From assembly GCA_006176705.1 (NCBI GenBank), contig QRFJ01005771.1, positions 1 through 64,000 on the forward strand: DNA of 64,000 nucleotides. The letters run 5' to 3'. The translations under genes were made by a program, and so were the position numbers. Under the pieces are notes generated by a model. The model searched no databases. It was given only the letters and a program-made list of their open reading frames with translations, and was not told the DNA's origin. This DNA comes from Cocos nucifera (Eukaryota > Streptophyta > Magnoliopsida > Arecales > Arecaceae). Below are positions 1-11,695 of the stretch, in pieces (the stretch's first letter is position 1; each line of letters starts with the position of its first letter).

Positions 1-1480
1 AAAAGAGAGAAGATCTGCTGCCCAACGGCTTTGTAAGTGGGTTCCTGCCCACATTATCTGTGGAGTTGACTCTCTTGACCGTCAACCGTAAACCTTTTCT
101 CAAGGTAATCGCGGATGAGATGATATCGCCGCTCAATGTGCTTGACTTCTGTGAAGACTCGCCTCCTTAGCAAAGGGCTTATGGCGCCATTGTTGTCGCA
201 GTAGAGGAATGGCATCTGATGAGCATTACTCCAATTCTGCAGCAAACTTCTTGTACTAGAATGCTTCCTTTGCAGCCTCTGATAGCAGCTATATATTCTG
301 CTTCCATGGTGGAATCTGCTATCACAGTTTGCTTGGAAACTCTTCCCAGCTGACAGCGTCCCAATTGCACACAAACAGACTTCCAGATGTCGACTTCGAT
401 CATCTATATCGGACATGAGTCCGAGTTCTGTGTATCCCTGAACTTGGAGTTCTCCATTACCAAGACCAAACATCATATCCTTAGTTCTTTCAAGTATTAA
501 GGATAGCATTTCAACAGAAGTTCAGTGTTCTTCACCTGGATTGAACTGATATCTCTGTGACAACTCACAGGCATGGGCTTATCAGGTCCGTGTAATAGCA
601 TGGCATACATGAAGGCCCTCCTATTGTAGAAGCATAAGGGAAAATCTTGCTCATGCGTCCTATTCCCTCTGGTGTGCTGGGGATCATTTTCTTGGAAAGA
701 TAATACGCAATGTCTGAAAGGGTATTAATCCCTCTTAGAGTTTTCCCAACTAAACCTCTTTAGTACTTCCTTCTAGTACATCTTTTGTGAAAGTCACTAG
801 CAATCCTATTCGGTCATTCCTAGTAGACCTTAAATTCCTAGAAATAAATGATGCTTCACCTAGGTCTTTCATGAGAATCTCCTTGGACAACCACATCTTA
901 CTGAGTCAACATGGGAATATCATTCCCAAAAGGAGGATGTCATTCCCACAAGTACAATACGAGGAAGACAACAGCGCTCCACTGCGCCTTTGAAAACACA
1001 TTTGGTTCCTCTTCATTTTTAATGACCCACACAACTTTTTTGATCACAGTCAATTGAAACGAAGTGTCCAGGCTCCGAGATAGCTTGCTTAAGTCGCATA
1101 TATGGACCTTGCAGCTTGCCAAACCTTGTGATCAGTATCACTGGATGTGAAAACCTTAGGGCGGCTGTTTCCATAATAGATATCTTTCTCCATGAGTATC
1201 ATTTAGGAATGCCGTTTTCACGTCCATCCATTGCCAATAATTTCAATGAATCGAGAAATAGGCTGGCAGAGTACAGCAAGCAAATGTGCGGATGGATTTA
1301 AGCATAGCTACCAGGGAGAAAGTGATCCTGATAGTGCCAATTGCCTTCCAAACGTTGACTAGTAACCTTTTGCCACCATCTAGCCTTCGAATTCTCACAT
1401 TCCCAATCTGCAAACAATCTTATCTCTTTAAAGATCTCATTTACACCCAATAGGTACTATACCTGCTTGGTGGATCTACC
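1..1480 (-). pseudogene. Copia-1 RT-RNase H remnant
   Basis: Degenerate 3' half of pol. The left end encodes the RNase H tail, with a recognisable KHIERRYHLIRDYLEK stretch at roughly 90-160 and YCDNNGAI at roughly 190-215. Reverse transcriptase lies to the right. The catalytic YVDD region at about 925-955 is disrupted by inserted bases, and the frame changes every few dozen codons. In an intact Copia this part copies element RNA into cDNA and removes the RNA strand. Assignment rests on base-level alignment with the same region of Copia-3 and Copia-4; no long frame remains. It cannot make enzyme. Confidence 0.85.
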
Positions 1481-1499
1481 AAAGGTCGCAGACTTGGTT

Positions 1500-3110
1500 T
1501 GAGTGCGCGAGTCGAAGTCGATTCTCCTGACTTCCCATTGCCGTCAAGCCAGTTTTCGGAGTCGATATCTGATTCGCCTCGTTGTAGTTTGGGATCACAC
1601 CAATGAGACCATTACCATGAAGGAACAATTTCCTACTACGATCTCTGAAAAATACCGTAATTATGCTTTCAGTGGGGAACGGGAAAGACTCTTTCGATCT
1701 ACGAGGTGGAGGATGGTAGTGTTGCTTATGCTCAAACCTGATTTGTTCCACCTGGGTCTTACTCTTTCTGCTTGGTGAGACTTTCTCATCAACTTAACTC
1801 TCTTCCAATGCCAACACTGAATAAACTATTTTTCAACGATATGCATGTCGACTCACAATCACATTGTGGTCTTGCTCAGGAATGTAGAAATAGTATCCTA
1901 ATGACTCTTAGGATATCTATTGAATCGAGGCTCTAAAGGACTAAACTCTAACTGTCGCTTGTTGTCTTTTGACATAAGCCGGACAACCCCAAAGGTCTCT
2001 GAAGATACTCAGACTTGGTTTCCTACCCGGCTCATATTCTCATACGGTGTGGTAGGCACGGTTGTTAGAGGAACCAGTCCTTTCATAAATTAGGCATAAT
2101 TAATGAAATGTCCCCAAAGAAATCTGGGAGGTCTGATGAAGCTCATCATGGATCGAACCATAGTCCACAGTAGAGTCCGATTTCTCCTCCGTTCTGAAAT
2201 ACCCTGTTGAGTTTGAGGTGTTCTGGTGAGTCATTGAGAGACTAGTGCATTTTCCTATAGATAGTCCTAGGAATTTCCGGCTAAGGTTATTCACCTCCTC
2301 GTCTGATCGAAGAACCTTAATGGGTTTTTTTCAAGTTTGTATTTTCTACTTTCATGTCTGAATTCTCTTGAACTTTCAAAGGCCTCAAGCTTATGTCTCC
2401 ATATAAGATACAATACCCATTAACTAGACAGATCAATCGTAAAAGGTAATGAAGTAGATAAAATTGCCTCTAAGCCGGCACGATCGAATGGGCCGCACAC
2501 ATTCAGTATGTATTAGGGCAAGGAGATCTGTGGCCCTCTCTCCCATGTCCAACAAAAGGGAGTTTTATCATTTTGCCTTGAAGACAAGATTCACAGGTTG
2601 GATACCGACTCAAAGTCATGGACTCAATAGCCCCATTTTTTCTTCCAATTTGTTAATCCTAATCTTCTGCTATAAATGACCCCTAATACTCAGTCATAGG
2701 ATATCTGCGTTTTGGACTATCCCTAGGTCGTTTGGCATTCCACGTTTGGCTCGATAGTTAAAAACAGGTACATCAAATATGTCAACTGATAATAGACCAA
2801 ATAAGGAAGACCATTTGCGAATTTTAATTTCTTTCAATAAAAATGTTACAAATGGTCCTTAAAGAAGGTGATAACATAACCTTCTTGTGTCTAAGCAATG
2901 AAACAAATCAAATTCCCTGCTAAGCTACAGGCACAATAATACCAGTCTTTAAAGTTAAGTCTAACCAGATGGTAATCGCAGAGGGTATGTTCCCGCCTCT
3001 ACAGCACTTCTTGCCATTACCGACGCGTAGATCATTCTCCATCCCTCAGCCTCCTGTATCCTCAACGACCCTGCGTGAGAAAGTGCGCATGGTGAGCACT
3101 AGATCCAGAG
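1500..3110 (-). pseudogene. Copia-1 protease-integrase and linker remnant
   Basis: Degenerate 5' half of pol. The proline/arginine-rich linker (PPPRRSK-like) lies at about 1690-1730, the integrase core near 1900-2640, and the HHCC plus GAG-pre-integrase part near 2600-2960. The join between integrase and the linker carries a TAG (plus-strand CTA at 1826-1828) in the same sequence context as in the other three family copies. Small indels break the frame throughout. Integrase would insert the cDNA into chromosomes; this copy is not translatable. Start and end are approximate, set by similarity to Copia-4. Confidence 0.8.
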
Positions 3111-4070
3111 TCAAGCCCCTTAACTGGATGTCAGAAGAAACCGTAAGGTTAGACTCAAATAACGAGCATTACCTCCAGAAGGAACCTTCATTCTTGTTCT
3201 TAGGGTGGCCAAGGTAAGTAAGGGTAAGTTCCGCTCCAATTGGCCGTCGCTGTTGCAATGGAAACACTTTCCTTTTGCCATCGACCTTAGTCTCTTCGGT
3301 TCTGCCTTCCTTCTTCTTTGATTCTTTCTACTTTTGGCCTTTTCATGCGAGACTTCCTTTTCTTTCCAATAATAGACTTTCTTTGGAAGTAAGTCCGTTC
3401 CACCTAGCAAGACTGAGCCTTTAGTAACCTTTCATAGAAAGCTCAGCGGTAACCAACATATTCATCAATCTCGGCAAGGGAATTCTGAAGTTTATGCATG
3501 TGGTAATTCATGATGAATTGCCCCATATGCACGTCAAGGATTGCAAAATAATATCAATCTTGCAAGTCTAATCCCAACTTCACCACTGAGCTTCTCATAG
3601 CTCTTCCATGTCCTTGATCATTGTCAGACAGTGATCCTTGGACGACGCCCATCATGCGATCTTTAGCCTAAAACCAAGTGCGTTTTTCGTGACTTGCATA
3701 TTTGGCTGCGCGTACTCTGTTCACCAAACATCTCCTGCAGGTGAGCCAACATTGGCGAGCAGTCCCGATATCTTCATGTTGGCCTGGAGCTACATCAGAC
3801 ATCAGCCCAAATTAGTATCTGGCCTATGTCTTCGTCAATCCATTTTTTCCCAGAAAAGACGCTCTAGTGTTCAGTGGATGGACGAGCCTGGTAAGGTGGA
3901 GGGTCCTGGTCGCAAAACAGTGTGTTCTAACTGTCTCTGACCATAAACCATTTGTAGTTCGCTGAGCCAATCTTTAAAGTTGGGTCCAGGTCAGTGCTAT
4001 TGTGTCAGATAACGTGCCAGTGGGTTGGACGAGATATTTTCCTGTAGAGAGTCAAAGATTCTAGTTAGAT
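3111..4070 (-). pseudogene. Copia-1 gag remnant
   Basis: Capsid/nucleocapsid gene of the Copia element. A lysine-rich stretch and a CCHC zinc knuckle (CFHCNSDG followed by a damaged second half) are visible at about 3240-3330. The UBN2-type capsid part lies to the right up to about 4040. The codon expected to be the initiator reads ATA (plus-strand TAT, 4035-4037). Two stops shared by Copia-3 and -4 are absent here: the corresponding codons are readable as sense, although nearby indels make the frame uncertain. Many one-base insertions prevent translation. Confidence 0.8.
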
Positions 4071-5957
4071 ACTGTATATTTTGACTTGAACCAATTTGTT
4101 TAGGGAATTTTATTTTTAAACAAATTAGCTCCCAACTATTTTCTCGGATCCCTAACCCCTGCTGAGAGATGCAAAGAATCTCAGCTCGATTGATGATTTT
4201 CTAGTGGGTGGTGCGGTCTCACCAACTGACTCATCACCTCACCTAACAGTTATTGTGTGATCGGTAGCCAATGAGTGAACAACACTTCGTTCAATGATTT
4301 CTAATCATCGGTGCACCCAAACTTGTCTCTAAATTCTGAATCTCCATCGTATCCGGAATATTGATCCACTTCTTAGTTAAGTCAGACCCACCATCTTTGC
4401 ATAGACTGTGGTTTCCTAATTGGGTCTCTACCGTATCCGAAATATTGACGCCCAACTCATCCTCCCCCATAGCATCCAATGCCTAATAGACATGGGTGGT
4501 CTTGCCCGGTGCATACTGAGCCACTGTATCCAGCCGAGAAACAATCAACCCCGGGACAGGCCCGCCGTCTTACAATGGTGGAAGACCTCAGAACTTAATC
4601 TTTTTTAGGAGAAATTGATCAGGTCTCATTTAATAAAGAACTTGGCTTATCATAACAATATGCACTAACCTAGTGGCAATGGGTTTAGCTCGGATATTGA
4701 CCACCTCAGATCAGAACTGTGTCAAAAGAGTATGCCAGTAAGTGAAGCCGGTGAAGGAATATGCCGTTAATCGCACAAGAAACGCATTCCAGGTCGAGGT
4801 AGCTTCACAATTAAAAAACCAGTCGGTCGTCTGTGCAAAGCTTACCTTAGACACAAATTGTTTGAGTCAGAACCAATTGGGTTAGCCTGACAACCAGACT
4901 CTAACCTCTGAGCCCTAATTAGTTCTTGCTGATCGTGACTGATCTTTGACCCAGATCTAAAATCCTATTAGTGCTGGTCAATTTAAGCATTGTTGACCCA
5001 TCTAACCAACTCTGATTCGGTTTGATCAACCGCTTAGACCTAATTGAGCTAGCCAAGCCGAAACCAGTATAATGAATAATGTCCTTAGATCTGAAATTTC
5101 TTATTTTAAGATCTAATTAATATTCTCATAAACTAATTCTTAATTAAGTTTGGTTCATAAATCAAAATATGCACAATAAATCCTAGGTTCAGGATCTAGG
5201 TTTCTTGAGAAAGTAAGTTTTGGGTTTCTGATGTAAGGACGAACATGGCACCCCTACACGTCAATACAGAACACCCATCGAATGGGAGAGAGGCCTTTAA
5301 AACCCTTCTTGGTTCTTATGACCGGATCGCGCCAAGAGGAAAGCGCCTTAATCAGGAATATAGTAAGATCTACAAAAAACAGTTATATGATCTAGTATCA
5401 ATATATCTCATTATACAAATTTAGATCTAACCAAGGCATACTTTTTGCATACATCTCATGTATCATAATCATTGCATGTTTTCAGATCTAAATTATCATA
5501 TTTATAATCTAAAAAAGTTAATTTAAATTGATTAATCAAAATTAATTCTAATCTAGGACATTGTAGAACTATCTACAATACTAGTCTAGGTCATGGCATC
5601 TATCATTATCTCATATGATATATTTTAAAATTAAATAATTTTTATTTGCTGTTTCAGATGTTATTATAACACTTATAAATATCAGAAAAATCAATAAATA
5701 AGAAGATCTAAAATATGATTTAATCATATTAAATCAATAGACATGCCAAAACCTATTCTATAGACTATCTATTCGTAGAACTAGTTCATGCATATCTTCA
5801 TGTTCTTTAGATAACCAAATCATTTTAAAATTTAATTTTTTCTTGATTTCAGATTTCTGATCACATCTCATGTGACATCTGAAATCACGTTATTGTTTAA
5901 TTAAAATAATTAAATCAGATCTAAACAATTTTAGAACCATGGCTGCTGATACTAGTC
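4071..5957 (-). other. Copia-1 untranslated leader and eroded primer-binding site
   Basis: Non-coding leader between the 5' LTR and gag, about 1.9 kb, collinear with the leaders of Copia-3 and Copia-4. It contains the family's duplicated GTATCCGGAATATTGA-type motif (about 4341-4363 and 4426-4450). The primer-binding site near 5942-5956 resembles the complement of TGGTATCAGAGC (initiator tRNA-Met type) but has an inserted base. No gene is seen. Confidence 0.75.
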
Positions 5958-8262
5958 TGAAGGGGAAAATCCTGATTTCCCGGTCAGGGTTCATCCAGAT
6001 CTGATTAGTCAAGAGATATATTTCAAAAATTTTTCCTCTTGATCTCAATCAGATTCTTGATATGTTAAGATTCTGATTCTTATTATTTAATATAATAAAA
6101 ATATAAACAAGATAAATTAGAATTCAAATTCAATTTAACTTGTTTGGTAATCCTATATCCCTGTAGATGATCCTGATTGCAGCGGAAGGTTCTGGATCTT
6201 TAGCCACCGCAATGCGCTGGCCTCGTACCGTATCCACTTAGTTTGGATCTGGAGAAACCACGTTCTTCTCTATCACACCTCAAAAAATCAGTATTGGATC
6301 TGATTTGAGATCTTCAAACTCCGTTTTGAAGATCTGCAGTCGTCCTTTTGCAGCAGCGTCAGCCTCTTCTGCTTTTGATCGCCTTTCCTTGATCTGAATC
6401 GCACAAAACTAAAGTCCACAAACCACTTTTGGACGTGGAGAGTCAAGGGGAGAAAGAAGTATGGCATGGAGAAGGAGGGGAAGAGGCATAGCCTTGGACG
6501 TGGGAAATCTCTAATGAATTCACTTAGGATTAGGGTTGGCGGCAGGGTCTTATTGTAATAGACTCAGCGTGATCCATACTCCTCTTCCTTTCAACCAATC
6601 ACAACCTTTGTGAATATCAGATCTAATCTGATTGGTTGAAAAAGAGACCCGCTGGATTCCTCCTTAAGGGCGCCCTAAGACGCAGTCACAAACTGGATCT
6701 TAAGTAGAAACTCTGATTTGGAATCCTAAAGGGGTGGAGTCCTTGTCCAACAAGGATCCTAATGGCGCCTCCTACTCTGGGCTCACCGCCACTCCTGCGG
6801 GGCCCCTTCTCTTGCCAGGTTCTGGCAGGGGACAACCCCCACACTCTCCAATAGGTGCATGACATGTGGTCCAAAAAGTCAAAGGGTCATTGGTCCAATT
6901 TTGACCAGTCAAAGGTAGCTTTGACCAAAGGTCAAAAGAGATAAGAATGGCTAGGTGACCAAAAATGGCAGGTAATGTCTTACAAATAAGACAACCTATT
7001 CTGACTGGACAACTCAGTCAGACCATATGAGGCCTCTGATTGTAGCACAACTCCTTTGGCTCAGTCAGGACAACTTATTTATGATAGTAAAAGAGAACGT
7101 TAGGTTCAATCGAGTGGCTAGCACGAATTTTCCTTGAAACCTAATCTGATATCCTCATTCAGATCAATTGAACTAGATCAGTTTCAATTGATGATCCACT
7201 CAGACTCAAAAACCCTTGTTTGTGTGACCGCAGTTAGGTTCTTCTGTATGCGTAACTGGGAATACGTGTCATGATCTCTATCATAGACAATCTCTGAAAC
7301 TCCCTTTCGATGGATTAGAACTCTTCTGATTCGAACCAGTTAGATATATCGATCATCTAAATCATTCTAATTGCTCCTAAAATCCACCAGTGACACCGTA
7401 GCAGTATATGGTGGCAACCATTAGAGCTGAATGCGAACCTCTTGGTGCAGCTACTGTGTGATTAAGTTCTTCTATACTTGAGCCCGATCAGATTAGGGTT
7501 AAGGTGAACTCGTCAAACCTAAGTCCTCTGTCATATGATGTAATCATTTCGATCGAGTCCAATTGAAAATCTAAATAGAAACTCTTTCTATTATTTCACT
7601 CTACCATGGCATGGATTTCTGGACTTGATTCTCATGATCATCATAGGGTACTTCTCTACAGCCACGAGGTAGATAGATCATCTATGATGCAATCCAGTTT
7701 CTACAATGACATGCTATAGCCAACATACACCTCAGGTTGCCAATGGCTAGGAGACCGAGTATGGTGTAGTCAAACTATAACACCCTCAAGGTGAACTGCC
7801 GATGCATCTCAGTCAAAGAACCAGACACACTACTGCAGCATCGAGTCAGTCATTGACGAGAAGGTAGACTTCCTATACTACTCGAGGTGGTCACGCTCAT
7901 GCCCTCATTCTCTAACGAGTAACCTGTACTCCTCGATCCGGTGTCTCCACACCGTAGACTCAAGACTCATCTACTAAAGAGAAGCGATCGTACACCACAC
8001 CTTCCGGATCAATCACCATCCTCGTGATGATCCTATGGTCGGGAGCTTTTATGAGTTATAATGATTATCATGTCTTAAATTTTCAACTCTTGAAAATATG
8101 AATATCATTACCATTAACTCAAAGGATGTATCACAGACACTAAATACACATGTGTGATAGAAAATAACCCATTTCATTAATTATAGTCAAAATTACAATT
8201 TTGCCCTAGAGTGTATTAACAGTGTCAACCAATTCTGGCTTCTAGGCCACATATATCTAACA
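5958..8262 (-). repeat. Copia-1 5' LTR
   Basis: Long terminal repeat of about 2305 bases, starting TG and ending CA on the element strand. It aligns along its length with the LTRs of Copia-2, -3 and -4. It contains the family's leader hairpin (GATCTTCAAA ... TTTGAAGATC, about 6309-6334). It would act as promoter and transcription start for the minus-strand element. No second LTR lies in the window, so LTR-LTR divergence cannot be read. Confidence 0.85.
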
Positions 8263-8610
8263 TAACTTCAAAACTCCTTGGCCGAACTTATGAACATGCT
8301 GGTTACCACTGAGCTTTCCATGAAAGGTTCTAAAGGCTCAGTGCTTGCTATGGAATGAATTTCTTCCAAAAGAAAGTCTTTTAAAAAGAAGAAGAAGTCT
8401 GCAAAAAAGCAAAAGGTGGAAGGAGGAAAGAAGAAAAAGGCAGAGCTAAAGAAGAAGGCCGCTGACAAAGGAAAGTGTTTTCATTGCAACAATGATGGCC
8501 ACTGAAAGCGGAACTGTCCTACTTACCTAGCCATCCTAAAGAAGGAGGCAGGTCCTTCTGAAGGTATGCTCGTTATTGAGTCTAACCTTATGGTTTCTTT
8601 TGCATCCGAT
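8263..8610 (+). pseudogene. Copia-2 gag C-terminal remnant
   Basis: C-terminal gag: the AELMNMLVTTELSMKG segment, then a lysine-rich linker, then a zinc knuckle at about 8476-8520. The knuckle keeps Cys-Cys-His, but the tryptophan after the histidine is a TGA stop (DGH*KRNC). Another TGA replaces an arginine codon near 8356. These are G-to-A and C-to-T changes typical of methylated, silenced elements. Nucleocapsid would bind element RNA. The upstream part of the gene is outside the window. Confidence 0.85.
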
Positions 8611-11600
8611 TGGATGCTTGACTCTGGTTCTAGTGCTCTCTTGTGCACTTCTATGTAGGATCTTGAGGATAGCAGGAGGCTAAGGGATGGTGAGATGATC
8701 CTATGCATTGAAAATGGAGCAAGGGTTGCTGCCATGGTCGTGGGAACATACCCTCTTCGACTACCACCTAGTTTAGACTTAATATTAAAAGACTTTTATT
8801 ATGTACCTGCAGCAAGCAGAAATTTGATTTCTATTTCTTACCTTGCATTAGAAGGCTATATAATTAGTTTTCTTAAGGACCATTGTAACATTCTTTATGA
8901 AAGAAATAAAATTGCAAATGGTTTTCTTATTAACGGTCTTTATCAGTTACATGTTGATGTATCTATTTTTAACTTTGAGCAAATTATGAATGCCATAAAA
9001 TCAAAATGACCTAGGGATAGTCCAAATGATAGATATCTGTGGCACCTAAGATTAGGTCATATAGCAGAAGGTAGGGTTAACAAATTGGAGAAAATCGAGC
9101 TATTGAGTCCATTGACTTCGGGGTCATATCGAATTTGTGAATCCTATCTTCATGGCAAAATGACTAAACTCCCTTTTGTAGGACATGGGGAAAGGACTAT
9201 GGATCTTCTTGTCCTAGTACATACAGATGTGTGCGGCCCATTCGATGTGCCGGCTAGAGGCAATTTAGTCTACTTCATAACCTTTATCGATGATTTATCA
9301 AGGTATGGGTATGTGTATCTTATGAGACACAAGTCTAAAGCATTTGAAAAGTTCAAAGAATTCAAACATAAAGTAGAAAGGCAAATTGGAAAACCCATTA
9401 AGGTTCTTCGATCAGATCGAGGAGGTGAATATCTTAGTCGGAAATTCTTAGACTATCTCAAGAAAAATGGCATAGTCTCTCAATGGACTCCACCAAGAAT
9501 ACCTCAACTCAACAAAATTTTAGAACAGAGGAATCGGACCCTATTAGATATGGTCCGATCCATGATGAGCTTCACAGATCTTCCTGATTTTCTTTGGGAA
9601 CACTGTTTGTTAACTGCAATATGCTTACTGAATAAGGTTCCTTCTAAAACCATTCCTACCATACCATATGAGATATGGCATGGTAAGAAACCAAGTCTGA
9701 GTTATCTTAGAATTTGGGATTGTTCAGCTCATGTCAAAAGACAATAAGCGGACAAGCTAGACTTTTGGTCCTTTAGAGCTCGATTCATAGGATATCCTAA
9801 AGAGTCATTAGGATATTATTTCTACATTCCAGAAGATCATAATGTGATTGTGAGTCGACATGCCATCTTTCTTAAAAAATAGTTTATTTAAGATAGCGGC
9901 ATTGGAAAGCAGATCAAGCTCGATGAGAAAGTCTCACAAGAGCAACGAGCTAAGGACCAAATGAAACCAAATCAGGTTAAGCCAATCCATACACTACCTT
10001 CTCTACCTCGTAGATCGAAAAGAGTTTTCCATCCCCCTGAAAGGTACTTAGGTACTATTTTAGAGGATGTAGAGGAAATGTTCCTCATAGGTAATGGGGT
10101 TCATGGTGATGATCCCAAAACCTATAACTAGGCAATATCAGATATCGACTCTGAGAAATGGTTAGAGACAATGAAGTCAGAAATTGACTCGATGCACTCA
10201 AACCAAATCTGGACCTTGGTTGATCCACCAGAAGGTATAGTATCTATTGGGTGTAAATGGATCTTCAAGATAAAGATTGGTGCAGATGGGAATGTGGAGA
10301 CATTCAAGGTTAGATTAGTGGCAAAAGGTTATAGTCAACGCGAAAGCATTGACTATTAGGATACCTTTTTGCCAGTAGCTATGCTAAAATCCATTCGTAC
10401 ATTACTTGCTGTTGCAGCCTATTTCAATTATGAAATATGGCAAATAGATGTGAAAACGGTATTCTTAAATGGATATCTTGAGGAAGATATCTATATGGAA
10501 CAGCCTCTAGGTTTCACATCCAGTGATGATGATCATAAGGTATGCAAGTTGCAAAGGTCCATATATGGACTTAAGCAAACATCTCAGAGCTGGAACACTC
10601 ATTTTAATGATGTGATCAAAATATTTGGTTTCATCAAAAATGAGGAGGAGCCATGTGTCTTTAAAAAGGTCAGTAGGAGCACTATTATCTTCCTCGTATT
10701 GTACGTGGATGACATCCTTCTTATCGAAAATGATATTCCCATGATGACCATCGTTAAAATATGGTTATCTAAAGAATTCTCCATGAAAGACCTAGGAGAA
10801 GCATTCTTTATTCTAGAAATTAAGGTCTATAGAGATCGACTGAATAGGATGCTAGGACTTTCACAGAAGATGTACATAGAGAAAGTACTAAAGAGGTTTA
10901 GTATGAAAAACTCTAAGAGGAGTTTAGTACCCTTCAGGCATGGCATTCATCTTTCCAAGAAGATGTGCCCTAGCACACCTGAGGAAATAGAATACATGAG
11001 CAAGATCCCTTATGCTTCAGCAATAGGGAGCCTCATGTATGCCATGTTATGTACACGACCTGATATAGCCCATGCTGTGAGTGTCACGAGCAGATATCAG
11101 TCGAATCTAGGTGAAGAACACTGGAGTTCTGTGAAATGTATTCTTAAGTACTTGAGAAGAACTAAGGATATGTTGTTAGTTTTTGGAAATAGAGAACTCC
11201 AAGTCAAGGGTTATACAGATTTGGATTTTATGTCCAATATAGATGATCGAAAGTCGACATCTAAAAGTCTGTTTGTGTGTAATGGTGGTGCTGTCAGGTG
11301 GAAGAGTTCCAAGTAGATAGTGATAGTAGATTCCACCATGGAAGTAGAATACATCACTACATCAGAAGATGCGAAGGAGGCATTATGGTACAAAAAATTT
11401 ACCATAGAGATCGGAGTGATGCATCGGATGCCATTCCACTGTACTGTGACAACAATGGTGCCATAGCCCTTGTTAAAGAGCCGAGGTTTTATCAAAAATC
11501 TAAGCACATCGAGCGACGATATCACCTCATCTGCGATTATCTCGAGAAAGGTTTTATCGAGGTCAAGAGAGTCGACTCCGCATACAATGTGGCAGACCCA

Positions 11601-11681
11601 CTCACAAAGCCATTGGGCCAGCAGAAGATCGAAACCCACCTTGAGAAGATGAGACTTAGATTTATAGCCAATTGGCTTTAG
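8611..11681 (+). pseudogene. Copia-2 pol remnant (protease, integrase, RT, RNase H)
   Basis: In order: protease (LDSGSS, about 8617), GAG-pre-integrase (WHLRLGH, about 9040-9060), integrase core with TD, SDRGGEY and LEQRNRT near 9220-9540, a proline/arginine linker at about 9990-10030, reverse transcriptase (MKSEIDSMHSNQIW to YVDDILLI, with YVDD at about 10703-10714), and RNase H to 11681. Catalytic integrase and RT residues are largely kept, but there are several stops: TGA at 9007-9009, TAA after RQ at 9745-9747, TAG at 9880-9882 (family-wide site), TAG near 10129, TAG at 10357-10359 (was CAG) and TAG at 11314-11316. A frameshift lies inside RNase H. It is not functional as it stands. Confidence 0.9.
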
Positions 11682-11695
11682 GTCAAGAAGAAGTT

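Larger units (their letters stand above)
1..8262 (-). mobile_element. Copia-1, Angela/Tork-like LTR retrotransposon, 3' end outside window
   Basis: Minus-strand Ty1/copia element. Read from right to left it has a 5' LTR (5958-8262), an eroded primer-binding site, a leader, gag, protease, integrase, reverse transcriptase and RNase H. The window edge lies in the last codons of RNase H, so the 3' LTR should start about 90 bases outside. It belongs to the same family as Copia-2, -3 and -4. It is inserted in the gag gene of Copia-2: directly after its terminal TG/CA end at 8262 the plus-strand gag of Copia-2 resumes. The first bases there (TAACT, 8263-8267) are the expected right target-site duplicate; the left one is not visible. 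Base substitutions against Copia-4 are modest, but single-base insertions and deletions are very frequent along the whole element. Confidence 0.9.
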
